From Ascarosepion bandense (lineage: Eukaryota > Mollusca > Cephalopoda > Sepiida > Sepiidae): 64,000 bases of DNA. The translations under genes were made by a program, and so were the position numbers. Positions 34,108-43,477 of this stretch are shown piece by piece (the stretch's first letter is position 1; the number at the start of each line of letters is the position of its first letter). Where the stretch lies: positions 1,826,001 through 1,890,000 of the forward strand of contig JBBBDQ010001294.1 in assembly GCA_037127315.1 (NCBI GenBank), in the 5' to 3' direction. The notes beneath the pieces were generated by a model that worked only from the letters and a program-made list of their open reading frames with translations, was not told the origin of the DNA and did no database searches.

Positions 34108-34701
34108 CAGTACTGTGCAAAAGCATTAGGACAAGAGCTATTTTATCTTTTATGAGGCATATTGACAGAAAATAAACAATTTAATTAAAGTAATTTTATT
34201 TGATTTACTCAACAAATGCTTTAACAACAGAAAAATACCTGTTACAAAATAAATTTAATATTTTGCTTTGATCACAGCCTTCATTCTGTCAGGCATTAAC
34301 ATCACAAGCTTCTTCAATGTATCTAATGGTATCTCCTGCCAAGCAGCTTGTATTTATTTCCAAAGTGTGTCTTGCGAAGTAACATTAGATTTATCAATTT
34401 TTTTATCCAAAATATCCCATAGATGTTCAATAGGATTAAGATCAGGGCTTTGTGGGGACCAATTCAAATTCCAAAGCCTTCCTTCCTTTTCCTTTTTAGT
34501 TAAATAATTCTTATAAAGGTTTGGCTTTTCATCCTGTATTTGAATTTCAGTGAGGTTTTTAGGAAAATCACCCCTGTCCTAATACTTTTGCACACTTACC
34601 GGTAGTGGGCAAAAGTGTTAGGACAGAGGTAATTTTAAACTTTATTTTGATGCCTCATAAAAATAGAATAATTCTTGTCCTAATACTTTTGCACAGTACT
34701 G
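34108..34701 (-). mobile_element. Tc1 element, deleted and fused
   Basis: Outer terminal inverted repeats CAGTACTGTGCAAAAGCATT (left) and the complement at 34676-34701. The minus strand encodes the transposase C-terminus: 'NWSPQSPDLNPIEHLWDILDK' region at about 34400-34470, which holds the last acidic residue of the DDE triad, then 'LPDRMKAVIKAKY' and a stop. The N-terminal two thirds are missing. Near the right end a second, inner pair of the same terminal sequence (34573-34596 and 34605-34629) faces inward. The element therefore looks like two Tc1 ends joined. Confidence 0.85.
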
Positions 34702-34736
34702 TGTGTATATATAGTGTATCAAGGCAGCAAATAAAT

Positions 34737-35333
34737 TTTCTAAACATACACTGTTAAATATAAGAGACAATGAATGTCTATTATGTTTAATTATGAGCCT
34801 TTCTACACGTCATATTTTAGCTTTAATTTCAGTTGAAAATAAAGACAAAAAATCTCCAAAATTTGGATAATTTTTTATTAAGTTTGTTCTAAGCTTTCGG
34901 CTCACATGAGCCATCTTCAGAGAGATTATTAAGATGGTAACACAATAATATCCACCATCAGTGAATACATGGTTCGGTTGTCATTTCGCTTTATCACGCG
35001 GTGTGACGTCATAGAACAGCATTGCAAATTTGCGAACTGCGTTTGTTATTTTTGGTAACTATTGCTGTTGCCTAGCAAAGTTTTATGTCAACACAAAATA
35101 AAATCATTGCTGATGGTGGATATTATTGTGTTACCGTCTTAATAATTTCTCTGAAGATGGCTCATGTGAGCCGAAAGCTTAGAACCAACTTAATAAAAAT
35201 TATTCCAAATGTTGGAGATTTTTTGTCTTTATTTTCAACTGAAATTAAAGCCAAAATATGACATTTAGAACGCTCATGATTAAATATAATAGACATTCAT
35301 TGTCTCTTATATTTAACAGTATATGTTTAGAAA
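34737..35333. mobile_element. 597-bp foldback element
   Basis: Arms of about 225 bp (34737-34965 and 35113-35333) are inverted and near-identical. The loop of about 147 bp is unrelated. Each arm carries CTGAAGA-T-GGCTC-ATGT-GAGCC-GAAAGC (35152-35183 on plus; mirror at 34890-34920). No frame of interest is present. The outer ends read TCTAAACATA and TATGTTTAGA. Confidence 0.85.
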
Positions 35334-35579
35334 AATATAGCTGTAATACAGCGAAACAGATCTGTCTGCAGATGACTAGAGTATATATATATACTGTCTA
35401 CTATCCTCCTGATTCCTCTTTTCACTTTCTGCTCACTATTAATATTTGCCTTAAACCATTTCTGTTTAAACCTTTTCTGTTAATATTTCTGTCAAAACAC
35501 AATCTTCATGTGCTGAATTCATGTGAAGATCGCGTTCTACATGAAAAAAACTCTGTGTTGTGCTACCAGTGAGAAAAAA

Positions 35580-35582
<3 letters not shown>
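35334..35582 (+). repeat. Dispersed repeat and LINE-tail fragment
   Basis: Bases 35338-35380 match the repeat at window start (CTGTAATACAGCGAAACAG). Bases 35396-35500 resemble the Jockey/CR1-like LINE tail at 33960-34060 (CTACTATCCTCCTGATT, TTCTGCTCACTATTAAT). Confidence 0.6.

Positions 35583-35622
<40 letters not shown>
35583..35622. repeat. (TA)n microsatellite
   Basis: Uninterrupted TA dinucleotides. Confidence 0.95.
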
Positions 35623-35628
<6 letters not shown>

Positions 35629-35689
35629 AAATTGTACTTAGTGGAAATGTGTTTATTCTCAATATGATGGTTTCCAACTATTCTTCATA

Positions 35690-36095
35690 GCAGATCTTCA
35701 GTTCATTCAAATTATGAAGCCGGCAAGCATAGACACAAATCTTCAATCTAGTTCAGATAAGGTGCCTGACCTGGCCACATCAGTAGGTTAGTTTGTTATT
35801 TGCAAACCAATATTTAGATGCATTGGCCTGCTAAAATATGTAATTGCACATCATTTTTAAAGCCTTCACTGATATTCAGTATATTTTTGTATATAGCTTC
35901 ATTCTTCCTTCAATTTTCTGGAGTCACCATCTACAATAAAAATATAGTCCCATATCATTATATTGTTGCCTGTATGCATCACAGTTGGGTTGATGTTCAC
36001 TTGTTTTGATTCATCATTTTTCTCCCTCCTTTTTTAATTGAAGCAAAATAACTGTCCTGATCTCATCTAAGCAAAGAATATTATTCCAGTAGATA
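35690..36095 (-). mobile_element. Tc1-like transposase fragment
   Basis: The minus strand retains a Tc1-style central segment: 'YWNNILCLDE' (a possible second catalytic acidic site), then 'VNINPTVMHTGNNIMIWDYIF' and the following decayed region. Stops abound. The piece 35817-35940 matches the plus-strand fragment at 33685-33808, so the two derive from one family. Confidence 0.6.
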
Positions 36096-36204
36096 TTCTA
36101 TTATATTTTAGCTAAGAATGTTCACCCAAGAGTCATTCAAGACAGAGTTTTAGTAAATAAATTTATTGTAAAAAGGAAGAATTAAGTGAGGGTTATGGAG
36201 GCTC

Positions 36205-36550
36205 AGTGAAGTAAAGGATAGCGGCTTGGATTGAGTAACCAGAGAGCTGATTTTGATTTCTAGTCAAATTCATTACATTCACTTCCACTTGAGAAAGGCA
36301 TGAATATATCAGTTTCCCTAGTTATAGGAAAATAACAGGAGGAGAAATTGGATTCTGTAGCCTTGAGTAGCAACTGGTCTAGGAAAAGGAAACTCTGAAT
36401 TCAAAACTAGCTTATAGAGGGTTAATAGCAGGACAGACTGGATTATATAGCCTTGGCTGGCAACCAATCTACCGCAGAAAGATCTCACAACCTACTGTGG
36501 GAAAATCTGCAAGTACCCTCTTCTAACATGTCTCAAGCCAACATGGAAGT
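36205..36550 (+). mobile_element. SINE variant, two 3' halves
   Basis: A degraded head leads to a body ending AACTCTGAATTCAAA, an alternative 3' end shared with 38265-38475. A second canonical 3' half follows from 36418 (AATAGCAGGACAGACTGG...), ending CTAACATGTCTCAAGCC, as at 58195-58222. Confidence 0.7.
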
Positions 36551-36801
36551 GTAGGCTCCAAAAATGAACATATGAATGATATCTCATGTTGATGCACAAT
36601 TTGCAACTGTGCAGGGTAATAATGATGAGAAAATGCAGAATAGATAACAGTTGACTCTGGACTTGAATAGATTAGTGATAAGGGAAGTATTCTTTTGGGA
36701 GTCTATTCCACAAAGTAACAGTTTTCTTGGGAAGAAGCCATCTGGGTGGATCTTTCTTATTACTAATGGAATATGAAGAGAATGAGGGTGGTTCAATTCT
36801 A

Positions 36802-37500
36802 TACAGGGTGCGAGAAGTAAATTGTAACCATTTTATATTTTTAATTTTGTGCATGTGAGTTATTTGTTTATGATTTTGTTAACTGCACAGTATAGTAGGA
36901 TCAGTTGGGCACCATCTGTTAGTAAAAGAGCATCCTGATGCAATTCACTTCACCAGAAATTTAAAAATGGCATTCTGTACTACTTTGCATTTGTGCCTGG
37001 ACCTCCAGTATGAAAAGTTCAGGGATTTTGAGTGCTAATTTTTGAGTGGACTAAGAAAAAGTTATATGATATATCCAGTCAACATCATGATGTTTAAAGT
37101 TAACACTAGTGATGGTGACATTATGCCTCCATTGATTTTCCCACAGGGACTCAGACACAACAAAAATCACATGCCACCTAACTCAGTAAATCACAACCCC
37201 CTTGATCATTATGTGTGGGGCACAGTTGAGCAAAAGACCAAGAAAATCAGTTGTAACATGAAAGATGAAATGAAAGCAACAATTATGGCAGAACTCACCA
37301 ACTTAAATAAGGGGACCATCCAGAATAGATACAAGAGATTCTAAAGTCAACCAGAGATCATGGTTGAAGCCAATAGTGATTTTATTGAATGAATTTCCTC
37401 TTTAGTATTTCAAGATATTTTTGTGTAATATTGACAAGTATATCTGTTAATATGAGATGTCAGTGTTATTTTGATTTTTTTCATAATTTAGATGACAATT
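36802..37500 (+). mobile_element. Tc1/mariner-type transposon relic
   Basis: The left terminus TACAGGGTGCGAG is the same as at 17688. A frame at 37042-37344 ends in a transposase-like C-terminus: 'NHNPLDHYVWGTVEQKTKK' followed by 'MKATIMAELTNL' and 'NRYKRF'. The position of the last catalytic acidic residue is within the 'NPLDHYVW' block. Most of the central catalytic domain is deleted, and the right terminal repeat is not visible. Confidence 0.7.
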
Positions 37501-38264
37501 CAACCATTGAACTCTGTATATGTAACATAATAATGGAACTAAGGAATAGCAAACTTTAAACATGCCTCCATGTGTGCTTTCTTGATTCAGTTAGTGATAT
37601 TGTTTATGTTCTACAAGATTTCAAATTATACTGATTATATTGATGGAATGCACTGCTGACATCTTGAAATGTAACTACTGTCCCTGATGTTCGAAGATCT
37701 ACTAACTCTTTGCAAGTAATCCTTTGGATTTCTTTAATCCTCTTATAATATAATTTGCAGCAGTGCCAAAAAATCTTTTAAGAAGTACCACATTAGTGAC
37801 AGTTCTCTATTGAGTCACTTTTCCTTCTACTTGAAAACTAACAAAACAATGATGAGGGGATGAAGCTGAAACACTTTACTTTTAAAATAAGTATTTATTT
37901 TTCAGCTCACCTATGTCACGAGCAAACGTGACACAAGGTTGTGATTTAAAGTCAGTTTGCTCAAGACCCCTCAGCCCTTGCTGTTTTGGATACACCTTAG
38001 ATGTCAGTTAATAAACCCAGCCCCCTCCTGAAAGAGAAATACTGCCTGGGAGGATGTCACCTTGGGACTTGGGCTTAATATTTTTGAGATTTCCCTGGCA
38101 TATTCCAGAAGTACTAACTGCAGGATGTATAAGATCTATAGAATGTTGATGAGTTTTTAATATTATGGGTGCTACTGCAATGGTGTTTATTAGTCAACTG
38201 ATGCACTACCCCACAACCACAAGGATGAAGTTTTTGCTTCAACATTTTAAAATAAGGATGTGCA
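37501..38264. other. Unassigned sequence
   Basis: No gene recognised. A more balanced stretch at 37905-38100 may be host unique DNA. Confidence 0.3.
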
Positions 38265-38475
38265 GGTGGCATAATGGATAGAAAGTGTGAAGAGCGGAGT
38301 TCATATTCAAATCGGGTTTGTTACATCCATTAACCTGCAACTATCTTTTGGGAAAGATATGAATCCATCTCCTTTTTCCAACTAAAGGTGAAATAGCAGA
38401 GAAGACTGGGCTCTCTGGCCATGGTTAGCAATCTGTATAGAAGAAAACTCTGAATTCAAAGCCTGTGATCAAATT
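38265..38475 (+). mobile_element. SINE variant with alternative 3' end
   Basis: Starts GGATGTGCAGGTGGCATAATGG. The tRNA-like head and the GGGAAAGATATGAATCCATC body match the main family. The end is AACTCTGAATTCAAA instead of CTGACTGACT. Confidence 0.75.
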
Positions 38476-38936
38476 ATAGATTGCTTTCATTGTCATGGTT
38501 ATGATGAAGACATTATTAGCAGTATGTTAAATGGGGTCAATGGCAGAATCTAACAAACCAGATTTTCAGCACTAAATTGCAATAGAGTCATGCAAAACAC
38601 AAAAATAGATTCTTCTTACTGAACAATGAGTTAGACTTAAATCTGTTATAATCATAATCCACTTGTTCTCCTTTAGGGTTTTTGGGGTTGGTCATGCTTA
38701 GACTGTGTACTAGTCTTCAACTTTGCCAGCAAGGGTGACCCTACTAAGAGTTTAGAACTCCTGGCAGCATTGTTATCAGAATCATTGGGCCATGTAAATA
38801 AATAAAGGATCAATATAAATATAAATGTGTAACAAAAGTAGACACTGAGGTCCACACCAAGTGGCAACAGTCTCTTTAATGTTTTAATGCAATCTTTAGT
38901 CCATTTGTTTTGGGTGGACTATTTAAATATTTAAAG
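38476..38936. other. Unassigned; possible LINE scrap
   Basis: Bases 38730-38800 (GGGTGACCCTACTAAGAG...) have the flavour of a dispersed element, but I cannot classify it. Confidence 0.3.
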
Positions 38937-39226
38937 GATGCACATTGTGGTCTCATGGATATCAACTCCAAATAAGAAATCAGAGAGCCGAGTTCAAATT
39001 TCAGTCAAATTTTTACATTCACTTACACACAAATAACCTTGGAAAAGATATTAATCCACCTCTTCTCCTTCCAGCAGGACAGATTGAGCTATATAGCCTT
39101 GGTTGGCAACCACTCTATTGCAGAAAGTAAGGGCAACCTAATGCAGTAAAATCTTCTGCTTAGTCAGTCATATCTCAAAAGAGTCATGATCACCCAAATG
39201 TGTATCACAAGGCAATTAACTGATTT
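38937..39226 (+). mobile_element. tRNA-derived SINE
   Basis: Main-family copy starting GGATGCACATTGTGG. The B-box region GAGTTCAAATTTC is retained, and a deletion removes TTATGGGTTAAATA in the middle. It ends near AATTAACTGA. Confidence 0.85.
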
Positions 39227-39494
39227 AAAAGCAAAGACCTGAAAATCAAAATAGTAAAAACAATAATATTCAAATATAAAGACCAGGAAAAATCAATACA
39301 GTGATACATTATTGGTTGTAAGGTTCATTATATTATTCTGACACTTATTGGGTAACGGTTGTTTCAAGTTATTCAAGAGGTTATTGAGTAGAAATAATTG
39401 TGCATCCAAAAGTGATTATTTGTTAAATTTTTACTCATTATTTATTATTGGTTACTTAATTATTTGTTGTTGATTGTTATTATTATTATTACTA
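39227..39494. other. AT-rich sequence
   Basis: No gene; includes ATT-rich simple sequence at 39465-39490. Confidence 0.5.
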
Positions 39495-40440
39495 TGATTT
39501 TTTCATCATAATTTTATTTCTGCTATGGTCACACTTCCTACCAAGTCTGCAGAAAGACCTAAGACAGATAATGATGTGTTGCTATGGCTACATTTCATTT
39601 TTTCTATTTCCCATATCATCACTAGTGTTACAGAGACAAAATTCTCCTTAGAGTGTGGGCTGTACTGAACAAGACAATTCTTTTGTATATCACTGAAACT
39701 GGGGTTTCCAGGAATTCTTTCAATATGCGATTTTGTCCCATTTTTTATCATTTCAGCTTCACCTACTATCACTAGTATCATTCTTGTTTTCAGTTTCCAC
39801 AATTTTTCTATTTCAATTTCTTGGTCTTTACATTTTGATAGTTTTTCAACTTTTTTGGTTGCTATTTTACAATACACTGAGCAAATCACATGAATTAGTA
39901 GGCAAATTTTTCTTTTCGGGTTTTTGACAATAATGTCCGGTCTATTTGCTTCAATTTTCCTATCTGTGTAGAGGGTGTAATTCTATAGAATGGTGACATC
40001 TATTTCTGTAATCGGTGCTGGGTGATGTTCATATCAGTGTTTGTTTACATATTTTCTAACATGTTTGCACATTGTCAAGTGTAAATATTACTCTTCTCTA
40101 TCATGATGATTTTTATATTTATTTGGGGCAGGTACAGAACATCCTGAGATTATCGTTTTTTGATATTTGTCACAGAACTTGCATTTTGGATCCACATTAT
40201 TATGTATGATATTTACCTGAAAGTTCCCAGTGAAATACTCTGGTCTTGCACTGCAAGAATAAAGCCTTCACTTTTAGACTTTATTCCAAATGTTTGTAAC
40301 CATCAATGAGCATTAACTTTATCAACATCAGGTTTATTAGCACGTTCTGGATATTGGCCATGCAGAGGTTTGTCTTGCCAGCATAGTTTCATCTGTTCAA
40401 GAGCTTTAACCTTGGCTTTCTTTTTCATATTTTTGCTGCA
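39495..40440 (-). pseudogene. LINE C-terminus, restriction-like nuclease type
   Basis: The minus strand encodes, in order, a 'KPLHGQYPE' segment (about 40345-40375) and a 'WLQTFGIKSKSEGFILAVQDQ' segment. A cysteine/histidine cluster ('CKFCDKYQKTI..GC', about 40110-40195) follows. Next is 'RPDIIVKNPKRKICLLI' (about 39895-39945), then 'VEKLSKCKDQEIEIEKLWKLKT' and 'IPGNPSFSDIQKN' (frame 39889-39506). The RPD...K/N...C.LI pattern is what I would expect of a restriction-like endonuclease region in some LINEs. The reverse transcriptase domain is absent and stops occur, so it is a relic. Class assignment beyond that is uncertain. Confidence 0.65.
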
Positions 40441-40903
40441 ACAGTTGGTTCTTCAGTTCTGTTTTGTTTTTCTACAGAATCTACTAAATGTAAATCTTAA
40501 TTGTATTTACTACCTTCTTTCATTATTGAATATTTTTTCTTTGTTTCATGCTGTTTGACTAACTGTATCATCCAATCCTTTATTATTTTTGTATGTTAGT
40601 AGGCCAACAGTTGTTGTCTTGTATGACAATTCTAACTGAATAAAACCTCTTCCACTTTCTTTACGGGGGGAAGTATAGACAGTCTACATCAGCATTTGGA
40701 TGATGCATCTTATGCTTAGAAAGAAGCTTTCTTGTTTTAGAATCCATTCATCTGATGTCATTAGAGTCAAGTGCAAGATGTTGAAACTATATTGGACCAC
40801 TGGAATGGCAAGGTTATTAATAGTCATAATTCTGTTTTGAGAATTCAGTTCAATTCTTAATATCAGTTATACACTTCTATAGTATTATTGTTATTATTAT
40901 TTC

Positions 40904-40948
<45 letters not shown>

Positions 40949-41147
40949 ATTTAATTGTGTTTATGTGTTCATTTGTAGTTTTTTAATGTGTTTATTATTT
41001 ACTTCATTTGTTTATTTATTTATATATTTAGTTTATGTTTCAGGGTTGGTCACCTTATTTGTTTAAATTAAAGTATTGGCTTTCCATTAAGTATGCTGAT
41101 TAATGTTTATTTATATTTACATCTTCTCTACCTCTGATACTCGTAAA
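40441..41147. other. Unassigned; (ATT)n microsatellite
   Basis: (ATT)n at about 40905-40947. The rest is AT-rich without a recognisable gene. Confidence 0.6.
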
Positions 41148-41457
41148 TATCAGTTCAATTCAATTAACTGCCATATGTGATACAAGATTGAGCAATCATG
41201 TCTTGAAATAGACATTATTGACTGGGCAGAAGTTTTTCCTGCAGCAGTTGCCATTATTTTCTGTGGTAGACTGATTGCCAACCAAGGCTATAGAACCAAT
41301 TAGTGCTACTATTTAACCCATATTTGGAGGAAGAAGAGATAGGTTCACACCTTTAGCAAGGGTATTTGTGAGTAAGTAAATGCAACAAATTCAACTGGAA
41401 TTTGAACTTGGCTCTTTGATTTCATATTCCAAGCTGATATCTACTGTACCACAAATA
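41148..41457 (-). mobile_element. tRNA-derived SINE
   Basis: Antisense main-family copy. Plus-strand landmarks are AACTGCCATATGTGATAC, TCTGTGGTAGACTGATTG, TATTTAACCCATAT and a CTACTGTACCACAA A-box end. Confidence 0.9.
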
Positions 41458-41479
41458 GTATACATTAAAACTGACTTTG

Positions 41480-41977
41480 CATCTCTTTTTGTCAGGTGCT
41501 CCTGCTATTCACTGTGAGGTTCTCGATAAAATCCAAAGAAGGATCTGCAATGTAATTGAGCATGACTTGACATTTCAACTTCAGTCACTTTCAATGAAAA
41601 GTGGCTTTCCTCTGTCTTTTCTACAAATATTTTCATGGCAGCTACTCTGATGAGCATTTTTACCTTGTTCCCAGACCACATTAATTTAAGCAAGATGGTC
41701 AATTGGCTTCTTGATTCCACTCTTTTACCATTGAAATAGATACTCCAAGAGTTTCTATTTATGCACTTCTTGCCAGTAGAACTCCCCTCTGTTTACTTGC
41801 TTCATATATAGCTACAATTTTCAAAAAATTAAATGTAACATCAGTTACCATCTTCTTTCTTCTTAAATCCTGTTCATCTTTTACCCTTTCTTCAATACCC
41901 CATGTACCCAATCTTTTCTCTTAGTGTTTATTCACTTGAACACTAATAGTATTTCTACCTGCTTGGGGTGAAATGAT

Positions 41978-41978
<1 letters not shown>
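41480..41978 (+). mobile_element. Jockey/CR1-like LINE 3' end
   Basis: Starts at 'GAPAIHCEVLDKIQRRICNVIEHDL' and continues through the terminal domain with stops. It ends CTGCTTGGGGTGAAATGATT, followed by a TA/TG microsatellite instead of poly-A. It is heavily 5'-truncated. Confidence 0.75.
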
Positions 41979-42036
<58 letters not shown>

Positions 42037-42204
42037 ATATATATATATATTGTTTATGTATTGTTTAAATTTTGCTATATTATTTAATGATAGACGAGTG
42101 CTTTCAAAGACAGAGCTTAATTAGACATAAATAGTTGGGACAAATTTACACTGCAACTTGGCAACTGGCAGTTTCTCACCCAAAGCAATCATCAGATCAG
42201 TAAG

Positions 42205-42240
<36 letters not shown>
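41979..42240. repeat. (GT)n microsatellites
   Basis: (GT)n at about 41990-42035 and 42209-42238, with AT-rich spacer. Confidence 0.9.
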
Positions 42241-42241
<1 letters not shown>

Positions 42242-42640
42242 TGTTTATTTAATGCCATAGACTTCTTAATGATAGTGAACTGTTCTTCCCTGATTTTAAA
42301 TGCCTCCTCCACCCCAGGTCATAATTAAGGAATTATATAATTCTCCTAACTGACACAAAAATGAGTATTTTTTATTAATGTGCACTACTTTCTCCATAAA
42401 TGTTATTCTCTTGTCAATATATATATCTATATATATATATATATATGAATGAATAAATCTTTGATAGATTTATAAATGAGTATGAGTAACTTCATAGCCT
42501 AGATATTAGATAGATAATGCTTGTTACACACCATAAAGAATAATAAAAAATTTCTTCGTTCATATCCTGGATTATAGGTGAATTTCTTTTGCATAAGATA
42601 ACACCCACCAAGCAATAGGCAGTGGTAGGCAGCTTCTTTT
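42241..42640. other. Unassigned AT-rich sequence
   Basis: Contains a short TA tract at 42430-42447. No gene seen. Confidence 0.4.
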
Positions 42641-43291
42641 AAAGTATAAAACAAGCAAAAATGAAGTCAGAATGGAATGAAAGAAAGAAAAAAACAACTG
42701 AACAAGTTTTGTAGTGAGCATCTTCTGCACTAAGCAGACATTTTATTGATTCTTGTTCTCCTGTACTCAAAGAACTTGAAGACTTGGCCAGGAAAGAATG
42801 AAAGAGCCAATCTGGTCCTGAACAAAGTTAAGGAACTGAAAAAAAAAATAATAGTTGCTTTGGTGGAAGTGAAAGATGGAATAGGGAGATAAGGAAGAGG
42901 AAAAGGGCAAAAGAGAGAGAAAAGAAAAAAATGTATATATTAAGAGTATGAGTGTGAACAGAAAAAAGGACTTCAAAAATGAGAAAGAAAAATGTAAGAG
43001 AACGAGAGAAAAGAAAAACGACAAGATGTATATCAAGACAAAAAGAAGAAGAAATAAGCAATCAGTAACAAGAGTTCAAGAATAAGAAATAGAGAAAGAG
43101 AGAGAAAGGAATAAAGAGAGAGGGAGCAAGAAAAAGAGACAGAGAAAGTATATTAAGACAAAAACAAGATGAGCAAGAAAGAGAGAGAGAGAGAGAGAGA
43201 AAAATAAAGAGAGAGAGAGAAACAAAAAAGACAATAAGCATGTATATCAAAGGTAAAAGAAGAAATAAGAAGACAGAAGAAAAGACCTCTG

Positions 43292-43331
<40 letters not shown>

Positions 43332-43441
43332 AGAGAGAAAGAGTGAGAGATAAGGTAAAAAGTGAGAAACATAGAAAGAAAAAAGTACATATGTCAAGAC
43401 AAAAAGAAAAGATAAGCAAACAGAAGAAAGACCTCTGGAAT

Positions 43442-43477
<36 letters not shown>

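Noticed and set aside
34268..34507. Plus-strand open frame of 79 codons
   Set aside because: It is the shadow of the Tc1 transposase C-terminus read on the minus strand.
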